A program made the translations under genes and the position numbers. From the NCBI RefSeq assembly GCF_031846645.1, contig NZ_JAVRHN010000003.1, positions 291,812 to 355,811 on the forward strand: a stretch of 64,000 bases of DNA, in the 5' to 3' direction. Under the pieces are notes generated by a model that saw only the letters and a list, made by a program, of their open reading frames with translations, did not search any database and was not told where the DNA came from. Of the stretch, positions 17,521 to 26,442 are shown in pieces. The stretch comes from Autumnicola psychrophila (GTDB lineage Bacteria > Bacteroidota > Bacteroidia > Flavobacteriales > Flavobacteriaceae). The stretch's first letter is position 1, and each line of letters opens with the position of its first letter.

Positions 17521-20168
17521 TATTCATCAAATAATTTTGTCTGACTTTCTGAAGATAAAGAATCCTGGTCTTTGTCTTCTGCTTTTTCCGGACCTTTCCT
17601 GCTGTCCATCACAGTTTCATCGTCTATAACATCCATATTTTCGGGTGAACTCTCCTCTTCCTCTTCATAAGGTAGTGGATCGAGAATGTTGATCTGTTTC
17701 ACTTTTTCTGTAGTTAATTGATTCCCGAGCGCTTTAATTCCTTTTACCGAAATAAATTCTTCGATATTTAGCTTTTCAGATGGGCGCTGATCTTTTCCTC
17801 TTTGTTTACCATATATAATTTCTGCTACAGGAAAATAATCTGTAGAAACTACTTCCAAAAAGGATTTTTCATGTTCACTTATAAACTGTTCTTCTTTGTC
17901 GGGATGTTCTATGAGGAAACGCTTTACGTAATACCGCTCTTTCTCTGGCTCCCAGTAAATAGCCGAAATTGGCTTTTTTGGGGACCACTTCTCGAGAACC
18001 ACCATTTCGTCATCAAAACGGTTGGTAAGCTCTGGTATTACTGTTTTTGCAAAACCATCCTGAGTAATAATTAAAAGGCGGTCTTCTCCTCTAAACTCTC
18101 CAAGCAGTTCTCCTCTGCCATCTACATTTAGCCTGTTGACGGTATCGTCAAACCAAATTCTTCTCGGTTTTAAAGTAGAAACACCTTCTTCCTTTAGTTC
18201 AATTCTCTTTACAGAATATTTCGTGACGATATTCCCTTTTACATTTCTTCCCTTTATCAAAACATCTGCAAAATCAACATCAAACTTCACTTTGCGAATA
18301 CTTCCTACCTGTCGCAGGAAAACAGTAATAACCTCTGCCTCTCCATTAGGGTTTGAAGAAAAATACAGGACTTTGGAATCTTTTTTTCCCTGGGATAAAT
18401 CGTACTCTCTATCCCTGGTTACCGAAGTTACAGCAAAACGTTTCACGTAGGTACTACCGCCTTTACCATCACGATAAATCATGTTGTAGATGGTACGCTT
18501 ATCTTTTTTCTTAAAAATGGCGACATGGATAATATCTTTACCTATAAAAGTTTTGCTGTCCACCTTGGTGACCATCATTTTTCCATCGGCCGTAAAACAG
18601 ATTACATTATCAATATCTGAACATTCCGTCACATACTCATCCTTTTTTAACGCGGTTCCAATAAAACCTTCTTTTCGGTTTACATATAGTTTGGTGTTTC
18701 TTATCACCACTTTTGTAGCTTCAATATCTTCAAATATTCTCAGCTCGGTTTTCCGTTCTTTTCCTCCTCCGTAGTCTTTTTTCAATTTCTGAAAATAAGC
18801 CACTGCGTAGTCAACCAGGTTATCCAAATGATGTTTCACATTGGCAATCTGGTCTTCCAGCGAATCGATTTTTTGCTGGGCTTTATCAATATCGAATTTT
18901 GAAATTCTCTTGATCCTGATTTCGGTTAACCTTACAATATCTTCTTCGGTCACCGCGCGTTTCAGATGTTTTATATAGGGTTTTAAACCATCATCTATTG
19001 CTTTAATAACTCCTTCCCAGGTTTCCTGTTCTTCGATATCCCTATAGATCCTGTTTTCTATAAATATTCTTTCGAGGGAGGCAAAATGCCACTGCTCCTC
19101 CAGCTCATCGAGGGTTATTTCCAGTTCCCGTTTTAGTAAATGCAGCGTATGATCTGTAGACTGACGTAAAATTTCAGAAACTCCGAGAAAAATCGGTTTG
19201 TTGTCAATAATTACACATCCTAACGGCGAAATCGAATTTTCACACTGTGTAAAGGCAAATAAAGCATCTATAGTTTTATCAGGAGAAATGTTTGGAGGAA
19301 GATGAATAAGAATCTCCACTTCTGCAGCGGTATTGTCTTCAATCTTCTTGATTTTTATTTTCCCTTTGTCATTCGCCTTTAAGATGGAATCTATAAGCGT
19401 TGTGGTATTGGTGCCGTATGGAATTTCGGTAATTGCGAGGGTGTTTTTGTCGTACTGCGAGATTTTTGCCCGCACCCGTACTCTTCCGCCGCGCAATCCG
19501 TCATTATAATCAGTAATATCTGCTTCTCCTCCGGTTGGGAAATCCGGAAAAAGTTTAAACCTTTTTCCCTGTAAATGCTTAATGGAAGCATCTATAATTT
19601 CAATAAAATTATGTGGTAGTACTCTCGTACTTAAACCTACGGCAATTCCTTCTGCGCCCTGTGCCAGCAACATAGGAAATTTTACCGGAAGATTCACCGG
19701 TTCTTTCTTACGGCCATCGTACGATAATTGCCATTCTGTAAGCTTCGGATTAAAAAGTACTTCCAGCGCAAATTTTGAAAGCCTCGCTTCAATATAACGT
19801 GGTGCCGCTGCCCGGTCTCCGGTTAAAATATTTCCCCAGTTTCCCTGGGTATCAATAAGAATATCTTTTTGTCCAATCTGTACCATTGCGTCTCCAATAC
19901 TGGCATCTCCGTGGGGATGGTACTGCATGGTATGTCCCACAATATTCGCAACTTTGTTATAGCGGCCATCGTCCAGATCCTTCATCGAGTGCATGATCCT
20001 GCGTTGTACCGGCTTAAAGCCATCCTCTATAGCTGGCACAGCCCTTTCTAAAATAACATAGGAAGCATAATCCAGAAACCAGTCTTTGTACATCCCGGTT
20101 ACCCGAATAAGCTCTTCTTTAGGTTGTTCAAAATGTTCTTCCTGAGCTCCTTCTTCGTGTTCTTCCAT
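17520..20168 (-). CDS. parC: DNA topoisomerase IV subunit A
   Basis: An 882-residue GyrA/ParC-type protein. The breakage-reunion domain starts near residue 25 (MYKDWFLDYASYVILERAVPA), with PVQRRIMHSMKDL, YHPHGDASIGDAM and AAPRYIEARLSKFA containing the catalytic Tyr. Residues ~430-480 form a coiled coil; the C-terminal beta-pinwheel is divergent and lacks a canonical GyrA box, and ends in an acidic tail. I call it ParC rather than GyrA because its partner, a short ParE-type ATPase, is in the same operon. The start overlaps the preceding stop (TAATG). Confidence 0.93.
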   Translation of the reverse strand: MEEHEEGAQEEHFEQPKEELIRVTGMYKDWFLDYASYVILERAVPAIEDGFKPVQRRIMHSMKDLDDGRYNKVANIVGHTMQYHPHGDASIGDAMVQIGQKDILIDTQGNWGNILTGDRAAAPRYIEARLSKFALEVLFNPKLTEWQLSYDGRKKEPVNLPVKFPMLLAQGAEGIAVGLSTRVLPHNFIEIIDASIKHLQGKRFKLFPDFPTGGEADITDYNDGLRGGRVRVRAKISQYDKNTLAITEIPYGTNTTTLIDSILKANDKGKIKIKKIEDNTAAEVEILIHLPPNISPDKTIDALFAFTQCENSISPLGCVIIDNKPIFLGVSEILRQSTDHTLHLLKRELEITLDELEEQWHFASLERIFIENRIYRDIEEQETWEGVIKAIDDGLKPYIKHLKRAVTEEDIVRLTEIRIKRISKFDIDKAQQKIDSLEDQIANVKHHLDNLVDYAVAYFQKLKKDYGGGKERKTELRIFEDIEATKVVIRNTKLYVNRKEGFIGTALKKDEYVTECSDIDNVICFTADGKMMVTKVDSKTFIGKDIIHVAIFKKKDKRTIYNMIYRDGKGGSTYVKRFAVTSVTRDREYDLSQGKKDSKVLYFSSNPNGEAEVITVFLRQVGSIRKVKFDVDFADVLIKGRNVKGNIVTKYSVKRIELKEEGVSTLKPRRIWFDDTVNRLNVDGRGELLGEFRGEDRLLIITQDGFAKTVIPELTNRFDDEMVVLEKWSPKKPISAIYWEPEKERYYVKRFLIEHPDKEEQFISEHEKSFLEVVSTDYFPVAEIIYGKQRGKDQRPSEKLNIEEFISVKGIKALGNQLTTEKVKQINILDPLPYEEEEESSPENMDVIDDETVMDSRKGPEKAEDKDQDSLSSESQTKLFDE

Positions 20169-20656
20169 TAGGCGGTTGCTTTATTCGCGTTGTATTCTAA
20201 TACTTTCTGAAGGGATACAATCATACCTTTCTTCTTTTTTCGGGATAAAAACGTAGTGTTAAATGTATATTTTTTGAATCCCGATCTTCTCCTGGATTTT
20301 ATAAAAATCGTTAATGATGAATAAATTCCATAATCACTAAAACGAAATTTCCCCAGTTTTCTCTTAGGAAATTCTGCTTTTTTCACACGATATTCCATGA
20401 ATTTTGAAAAGAAAACTCCGTTATTTTTAAAATTAAGCGTCTCCCCATCACTATCAAAATCGAACGTCTGCCCTATCTTATGGACATAAATTCCGATTAA
20501 TACGGTGACGATATTTGGCAAATAATGACTGAAGCCAATTGGCTCATCAGTACTCATCAATTCAATATTTACAAAGATGTTGGTGACAAAAACGGCAACC
20601 AAAACTATGTAAATAGAAGGGATTATTTTTATTTCGTTTTTATTGGTGAACCTCAT
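20168..20656 (-). CDS. Unknown two-TM protein inside the parE-parC operon
   Basis: This 162-residue protein has two hydrophobic stretches near the N terminus (about 12-31 and 44-61: IIPSIYIVLVAVFVTNIFVN and HYLPNIVTVLIGIYVH), then a soluble, basic region with GETLNFKNNGVFFSKFMEYRV and KSRRRSGFKKYTF, which looks like a small PH-like or DUF domain. It overlaps parE by 4 bp (ATGA) and parC by 1 bp, so it is translationally coupled to both topoisomerase IV subunits. No family recognised. Confidence 0.7.
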   Translation of the reverse strand: MRFTNKNEIKIIPSIYIVLVAVFVTNIFVNIELMSTDEPIGFSHYLPNIVTVLIGIYVHKIGQTFDFDSDGETLNFKNNGVFFSKFMEYRVKKAEFPKRKLGKFRFSDYGIYSSLTIFIKSRRRSGFKKYTFNTTFLSRKKKKGMIVSLQKVLEYNANKATA

Positions 20657-22515
20657 ATCCCCAGCTCCTGAATAAGATCGAGTTCAACCTTAAGATTGTC
20701 GATAATGAATTCCTGCCTGTCCGGTGTATTCTTACCCATATAAAAACTCAGCATTTCTTCAATAGACTTGTCTTTGTCCAGCATCACCGGGTCCAGACGT
20801 ATATTATCACCAATAAAATGAACAAATTCATCCGGGGAAATTTCACCCAAACCTTTAAACCTTGTAATTTCCGTTTTTCCGGCAAGCTTTTCAATAGCCT
20901 GTCTGCGTTCCATCTCACTATAGCAATAAATGGTTTCTTTTTTGTTCCGAACCCTAAACAGCGGAGTTTGCAGGATATATAAATGATTCTCTTTAATTAA
21001 CTCAGGAAAAAACTGAAGGAAAAAAGTGATCAGAAGTAAACGGATGTGCATTCCATCTACATCGGCATCTGTCGCGATCACAATATTGTTATATCGCAAA
21101 TCCTCCATCGACTCCTCAATATTAAGCGCAGCCTGGAGGAGGTTAAACTCCTCATTTTCGTAAACGATCTTTTTACTGAGTCCGTAGCTGTTTAAAGGTT
21201 TTCCTTTTAAGCTGAAAACAGCCTGTGTATTTACATCCCTGGACTTTGTTATAGAACCACTTGCCGAATCCCCTTCAGTTATAAACAAGGTTGTTTCCAG
21301 GTACCGCTCCTTTTTACTGTCGCCTAAATGTATACGGCAATCCCGTAATTTTTTATTGTGAAGACTTGCCTTTTTCGCACGATCTTTAGCCAGTTTCCTG
21401 ATCCCAGATAAATCCTTTCGTTCCCTTTCTGCCTGTAAAATCTTCCGCTGAAGCTGTTCTGCCGTTTCCTGGTTCTTATGAAGGTAATTATCCAGATTTG
21501 TTTTAACAAAATCATTGATATACGTTCTTACCGTTGGCAGTTCACCACCCATATCTGTGGAACCCAGTTTTGTCTTTGTCTGACTTTCAAAGACAGGCTC
21601 CATTACTTTTATACTGATTGCCGCAACGACAGATTTTCTAATATCGCTGGCATCATAATTTTTTCCGTAAAATTCCCTAACGGTTTTGACTATTGCTTCC
21701 CTGAAGGCAAGAAGATGAGTTCCTCCCTGGGAAGTATTTTGCCCATTTACAAAGGAATGATATTCTTCGCTGTATTGTGATTTACTGTGAGTTATGGCAA
21801 CTTCAATATCGTTCCCCCTTAGATGAACAATAGGATAAAGCTGATCGTCTTCATTTATACTGTCACCTAAAAGATCTTTTAATCCGTTTTCTGAATAAAA
21901 TTTTTCTCCGTTGTAAACAATTGTCAGCCCCGGATTAAGATAAACGTAGTTTTTGAGCATCTTTTCGATATACTCATTCCTGAATTTGAAGTTTTTAAAG
22001 ATTACTTCATCTGGCACAAAAGTCACTTTAGTTCCTCTTCTTCGCGAAGTTTCATCAAGAGTTTCTTCGTTTACCAGGTTTCCCTGTTCAAATTCCGCAG
22101 AAGCAGATTTGCTATCACGTGTAGATTCGACCCTGAAATAAGAAGAAAGTGCGTTTACAGCTTTGGTACCAACTCCGTTAAGTCCGACAGATTTTTTGAA
22201 GGCGCGGGTATCGTATTTTCCCCCGGTGTTCATTTTGGAAACTACGTCCACAACTTTTCCCAACGGAATTCCCCGGCCGTAATCCCTCACGATAACCCGT
22301 TGATTCTGTACCGAAATTTCAATAGTTTTTCCCGAGCCCATCACGAACTCATCTATCGAGTTGTCCAGTACTTCCTTAAGCAGAATATAAATTCCGTCAT
22401 CTGCACTGGATCCATCCCCCAGTTTCCCGATATACATCCCGGGGCGCATTCTAATGTGCTCCTTCCAGTCTAAAGACCGGATATTATCCTCGGTATACTT
22501 TGTTTCATCGCTCAT
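20653..22515 (-). CDS. parE: DNA topoisomerase IV subunit B
   Basis: A 620-residue GyrB/ParE ATPase subunit. GHKL ATP-binding motifs: VLDNSIDEFVMGSG, VRDYGRGIPLG and GLNGVGTKAVNALS. The TOPRIM domain has LFITEGDSASGS and the acidic IATDADVDGMHIRLLLITFF; the C-terminal EKLAGKTEITRFKGLGE is the GyrB/ParE signature. Length and the paired parC support topoisomerase IV (decatenation of chromosomes) rather than gyrase. A fuse-like large hairpin lies upstream, between this gene and ychF. Confidence 0.94.
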   Translation of the reverse strand: MSDETKYTEDNIRSLDWKEHIRMRPGMYIGKLGDGSSADDGIYILLKEVLDNSIDEFVMGSGKTIEISVQNQRVIVRDYGRGIPLGKVVDVVSKMNTGGKYDTRAFKKSVGLNGVGTKAVNALSSYFRVESTRDSKSASAEFEQGNLVNEETLDETSRRRGTKVTFVPDEVIFKNFKFRNEYIEKMLKNYVYLNPGLTIVYNGEKFYSENGLKDLLGDSINEDDQLYPIVHLRGNDIEVAITHSKSQYSEEYHSFVNGQNTSQGGTHLLAFREAIVKTVREFYGKNYDASDIRKSVVAAISIKVMEPVFESQTKTKLGSTDMGGELPTVRTYINDFVKTNLDNYLHKNQETAEQLQRKILQAERERKDLSGIRKLAKDRAKKASLHNKKLRDCRIHLGDSKKERYLETTLFITEGDSASGSITKSRDVNTQAVFSLKGKPLNSYGLSKKIVYENEEFNLLQAALNIEESMEDLRYNNIVIATDADVDGMHIRLLLITFFLQFFPELIKENHLYILQTPLFRVRNKKETIYCYSEMERRQAIEKLAGKTEITRFKGLGEISPDEFVHFIGDNIRLDPVMLDKDKSIEEMLSFYMGKNTPDRQEFIIDNLKVELDLIQELGI

Positions 22516-22606
22516 AAGTAGTGAATGGAGTTTGCAGCTAATATAAGGTTTACCTTAAAAAGTTGAAATAGTAGCGGCACAAAGTAATTAACAAAGATTT
22601 CACAAT

Positions 22607-22676
22607 CCAATCGGGCAATGTGTAGAGACGTTCGATCGAGCGTCTCTACACATTGCCCGATTGGGCGTCTCTACAC
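22607..22676. repeat. Large palindromic hairpin repeat with extra third arm
   Basis: Two perfect 24-nt arms (22607-22630 and 22641-22664; both contain TGTAGAGACG or its complement) flank a 10-nt centre that holds TCGATCGA, so almost all 58 nt can pair. A third partial copy (GCGTCTCTACAC, 22665-22676) follows directly and includes the ychF stop codon and its last codon. GTAGAGACG-type hairpins are repetitive elements in some Bacteroidota genomes; it may also terminate ychF transcription. Confidence 0.85.
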
Positions 22677-23765
22677 GTTAAACCTAAAATGCATCACATC
22701 GCCGTCCTTTACAATGTACTCCTTCCCTTCTACCTTCATTTTTCCGGCTTCTTTTACTTTTGCTTCACTTCCGAAGCCCACAAAATCTTCATAAGAAATT
22801 ACTTCGGCGCGAATAAAACCTTTTTCAAAATCGGTATGGATTACCCCGGCAGCCTGTGGTGCTGTAGACCCGACTGGAATCGTCCATGCGCGGACTTCCT
22901 TAACGCCGGCAGTAAAATAAGTCTGTAAATTCAGCAGACTGTATGCGCCACGGATAAGTTTTGCAGAACCCGGTTCTTCAAGTCCGATATCCTGAAGAAA
23001 CATTTGCCGCTCTTCAAAATCATCTAATTCTGTAATATCAGCTTCAGTACCAACAGCGAGTACTAAAACTTCAGCATTTTCGTCTTTTACAGCTTCTCTA
23101 ACCCTGTCGACATGCTTGTTTCCATCAACTGCAGATCCTTCATCCACATTACAAACATACATCACCGGTTTATCTGTTATAAATTGAAGTGGCTTCACAA
23201 ATTCTTTATGTTCATCTTCGGAAACTTCAATAGCCCTCACAGATTTTCCTGCTTCCAGGCCTTCTTTCAGTTTTAAAAGTGCAGCTTCCTCTTTCTGAGC
23301 TTCTTTATTCCCGGTTTTGGCAGCTCTTTTTACCTTTTCCAGCTTTTTATCAACAGTTTCCAGGTCTTTTAGCTGAAGTTCTATATCTATGGTCTCCTTG
23401 TCCCTGATGGGGTCTATAGAACCATCTACATGAACAATATTTTCATTTTCAAAACAGCGCAAAACATGAAGGATTGCATCGGTTTCCCTGATGTTTCCAA
23501 GAAATTGATTTCCCAAACCTTCTCCTTTACTTGCACCTTTAACGAGGCCTGCAATATCCACAATTTCGACCGTGGCCGGTTGCACACGCTCTGGATTAAC
23601 TAAGCTTTCCAATTTTTGCAAACGGGAATCCGGAACATTTACGACTCCAATATTTGGTTCTATCGTACAAAACGGAAAGTTGGCACTTTGCGCTTTGGCG
23701 TTGGACAAACAGTTAAAAAGTGTTGATTTTCCAACATTAGGTAATCCTACAATTCCGGCTTTCAT
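22671..23765 (-). CDS. ychF: Redox-regulated GTPase/ATPase YchF (OLA1 family)
   Basis: A 364-residue Obg-like ATPase that binds ribosomes and is implicated in stress responses. The P-loop is GLPNVGKSTLFNCLS at residues 5-19, followed by DIAGLVKGASKGEGLGNQFL (G3), CNVDEG in place of the NKxD motif (the altered G4 accounts for ATP preference in YchF) and a C-terminal TGS-like domain ending YIVKDGDVMHFRFNV. A TATCTTTG box (minus, 23799-23806) is the likely promoter. The final codon and stop lie in the adjacent repeat. Confidence 0.95.
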   Translation of the reverse strand: MKAGIVGLPNVGKSTLFNCLSNAKAQSANFPFCTIEPNIGVVNVPDSRLQKLESLVNPERVQPATVEIVDIAGLVKGASKGEGLGNQFLGNIRETDAILHVLRCFENENIVHVDGSIDPIRDKETIDIELQLKDLETVDKKLEKVKRAAKTGNKEAQKEEAALLKLKEGLEAGKSVRAIEVSEDEHKEFVKPLQFITDKPVMYVCNVDEGSAVDGNKHVDRVREAVKDENAEVLVLAVGTEADITELDDFEERQMFLQDIGLEEPGSAKLIRGAYSLLNLQTYFTAGVKEVRAWTIPVGSTAPQAAGVIHTDFEKGFIRAEVISYEDFVGFGSEAKVKEAGKMKVEGKEYIVKDGDVMHFRFNV

Positions 23766-23798
23766 ATGCTATATTTTGATGCAGTAATTTTGAGCGTG

Positions 23799-23806
23799 CA
23801 AAGATA
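23799..23806 (-). promoter_or_regulatory. Candidate -7 promoter box of ychF
   Basis: TATCTTTG on the minus strand fits TAnnTTTG at about 34 bp upstream of the ychF ATG. The rest of the 23766-24220 gap holds no gene I can support. Confidence 0.4.
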
Positions 23807-24220
23807 GCAATTAGAACCGAGAATTAATATTGGGGCGGAAAGAAGTTAGAAACCAAAATTGCTAAATGTAATTTTTAAACTGAAGGCCGATAATTGGCAT
23901 TTTAGAGACTCACCTTAAAAAACTGAATCAGAAAACAGGAGACAAGAAGCAGGATACGCTGAACCTTCTACGGAAGCAATTAAAAATTATTTGTGGATTC
24001 GTGGTAAAGCTAACTTTTCGTACTTCTTACCTCGTACTTTAAGCAGGTCGAAAATTGGCAATTTTCAGCCTCCTCTGTTTATCTTCACTTTTTCATGCTG
24101 TTCCTTTTCCGTATATTATGATCGAATGCTGATCTTCATCAGTTTTCGCATGAATTTAATCAAACCAAAGAAGGCTTTCTCTTTATCTGCCTTAATTTTG
24201 ACGTCATAATAATATTTGTA

Positions 24221-26323
24221 ATGAATAAAGGAATTTATATTGCCACATTAGAATCTCATAGCGGGAAATCGATGATCTCCCTTGGATTAATGCGTACGCT
24301 TTTGGGAAAAACCGTAAAAGTTGGATACTTCAGGCCCATTATTAACGATGTTCCCGAGGGAAAAAGAGATAATCATATAGATACCGTCCTTTCTTACTTC
24401 GATCTTCAGCTACCTTATGAAGATACATATGCTTTTACCAGGAATCAATTGATTCAGAAGAGAAATGAAGGGAAATCGGGAGAAGTAATTGATACAATTA
24501 TCCGTAAGTACAAAAAACTGGAAGAAGAATATGACTTTGTGCTGGTAGAAGGAAGCGATTTTTCTGGTGAAGGAAGCGTTTTCGAGTTTGATGTGAACGT
24601 CGTGACGGCAAGAAATCTTGGTATACCCGTAATTATTATCGCGAGTGGTGAAAATAAAACCTGGGAAGAACACCTGGGAAGCCTTAGGATGGCTTATAAT
24701 GCTTTTATAGAAAAGGATGTAGATGTTATTGCGATGGTGAGCAATAAGGTTCTGGAAGAAAACCTGGAATCTGCCAAAAAACATATGCGCGAATTTCTTC
24801 CTGAAGAAATAGACGTTTTTGCCATTCCGCTCATAGAAACTCTAAACAATCCTACGCTTAAAGAAATCGTGAAAGCCCTTGATGGTAAAATATTATTCGG
24901 ACATGAGTTTTTGAATAACCAAACCGGGAACTTTGGTGTTGGAGCTATGCAGCTTCGAAATTATCTTACCACCCTTAGAAATGAAAGCCTGGTGATAACT
25001 CCCGGCGACAGGGCAGATATTATCCTGGGTGCACTACAGGCGAATATTTCCAGCAACTATCCAAGAATTTCGGGAATTATCCTTACAGGCGGACTTACTC
25101 CCGAGCCTTCTATTCTAAAATTAATTGAAGGGCTTTCTGAAATTGTTCCGATAATTTCTGTAGAGGATGGAACTTTTAATGTGACAAACCGGGTTGGTGC
25201 TATAAAATCTAATATTTATGCCGACAGTATTCAGAAAATTGAAACTACGATAAGCACTTTTGAACGCTATGTTTCTTTTGATCCTTTAGTGGAACGGCTT
25301 ATCAATTTTGAACCTCACGGAATCACGCCACGCATGTTCCAGTATGGGCTGGTAAAGCGGGCGCAGCAGAGCAAAAAGCATATTGTTTTACCTGAAGGTA
25401 CCGATGATCGGATTTTAATTGCCGCGGGAAGACTTTTGGCTATTGATATTGTGGATATTACTCTTCTTGGTGATGTGGAGGTGATCAAACAAAAAATCAT
25501 GAAACTCGGTCTTCACTTTGACTTAAATAAAGTAAATATTATAGATCCGGAAAAATCAGATCATTTTCAGGATTATGCTGAAACTTTATACGATATAAGA
25601 AAGCACAAAGGAGTGAATATGGATATGGCCAGGGACTGGATGACCGATGTTTCTTATTTTGGAACCATGATGATTTATAAAGGACATGCCGACGGAATGG
25701 TTTCTGGTGCGGCTCATACCACTCAGCACACCATCAGACCTGCACTTCAGTTTATCAAGACAAAACCGGGAGTTTCTGTAGTTTCTTCAGTATTCTTTAT
25801 GTGCCTGGAAGATAGGGTTTCAGTTTTTGGAGATTGCGCAATTAATCCGAATCCTACTGCGGAAGAACTCGCGGAAATCACGATTTCTTCTGCAGAAAGC
25901 TGCTTCGCTTTTGGGATAGACCCAAAAATTGCCATGCTCTCCTACTCTTCCGGAACTTCCGGAAAAGGAGCCGATGTAGACCGGGTTCGCCAGGCTACTG
26001 AAATTGTAAAAAACAAACGTCCCGATCTAAAAATTGAAGGACCAATTCAATACGATGCTGCTGTGGATATCACCATCGGAAAAAGTAAAATGCCAGATTC
26101 TGAAGTAGCAGGACAGGCAAACCTGCTTATTTTCCCCGACCTTAATACCGGAAACAACACTTATAAAGCAGTACAAAGGGAAACCGGAGCGTTGGCAATT
26201 GGACCAATGCTACAAGGACTTAATAAACCTGTAAATGACCTTAGCCGCGGCTGCACCATCGACGATGTTTTTAATACCGTAGTTTTAACCGCAATCCAGG
26301 CTCAGGGAATGGGTGCTGAGTAG
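24221..26323 (+). CDS. pta: Phosphate acetyltransferase (long form)
   Basis: Interconverts acetyl-CoA and acetyl phosphate. At 700 residues it is the long Pta: an N-terminal P-loop (DRTGG-associated) part, IATLESHSGKSMISLGLM, a DRTGG domain around 225-330, and the C-terminal PTA_PTB catalytic domain from ~370 with HIVLPEGTDDRILIAAG, ADGMVSGAAHTTQHTIRPAL and SYSSGTSGKGADVDRVRQA. ackA follows, giving the acetate overflow/ATP-forming pair. The stop codon is part of the first TGAGTAG unit of a tandem array. Confidence 0.96.
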   Translation: MNKGIYIATLESHSGKSMISLGLMRTLLGKTVKVGYFRPIINDVPEGKRDNHIDTVLSYFDLQLPYEDTYAFTRNQLIQKRNEGKSGEVIDTIIRKYKKLEEEYDFVLVEGSDFSGEGSVFEFDVNVVTARNLGIPVIIIASGENKTWEEHLGSLRMAYNAFIEKDVDVIAMVSNKVLEENLESAKKHMREFLPEEIDVFAIPLIETLNNPTLKEIVKALDGKILFGHEFLNNQTGNFGVGAMQLRNYLTTLRNESLVITPGDRADIILGALQANISSNYPRISGIILTGGLTPEPSILKLIEGLSEIVPIISVEDGTFNVTNRVGAIKSNIYADSIQKIETTISTFERYVSFDPLVERLINFEPHGITPRMFQYGLVKRAQQSKKHIVLPEGTDDRILIAAGRLLAIDIVDITLLGDVEVIKQKIMKLGLHFDLNKVNIIDPEKSDHFQDYAETLYDIRKHKGVNMDMARDWMTDVSYFGTMMIYKGHADGMVSGAAHTTQHTIRPALQFIKTKPGVSVVSSVFFMCLEDRVSVFGDCAINPNPTAEELAEITISSAESCFAFGIDPKIAMLSYSSGTSGKGADVDRVRQATEIVKNKRPDLKIEGPIQYDAAVDITIGKSKMPDSEVAGQANLLIFPDLNTGNNTYKAVQRETGALAIGPMLQGLNKPVNDLSRGCTIDDVFNTVVLTAIQAQGMGAE

Positions 26324-26382
26324 TAAATAGTGAGTAGTGAGTAGTGAGTAGTGAGTAGTGAGTAGTGAGTAGTGAGTAGTGA
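26317..26382 (+). repeat. TGAGTAG heptamer tandem array between pta and ackA
   Basis: The first unit (26317-26323) includes the pta stop codon, the second (TAAATAG) is imperfect, then seven perfect TGAGTAG units run from 26331 to 26379, ending in TGA plus an A-run. The unit has stops (TGA, TAG) and its length of 7 places them in all frames. The remainder of the pta-ackA gap is A/T rich. Confidence 0.95.
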
Positions 26383-26442
26383 AAAAAATATTTAAAATTT
26401 AGAATTCAAAATTTAAATTTTTAAAAACCTGAACAATCTATA

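Noticed and set aside
23991..24209. 72-codon plus-strand ORF upstream of pta
   Set aside because: Ser/Phe-rich, low-complexity sequence with no motif and no similarity I recognise; left as intergenic.
26331..26379. Tandem TGAGTAG units as a CRISPR-like array
   Set aside because: The units are contiguous without spacers and no cas genes are nearby, so it is a simple tandem repeat.
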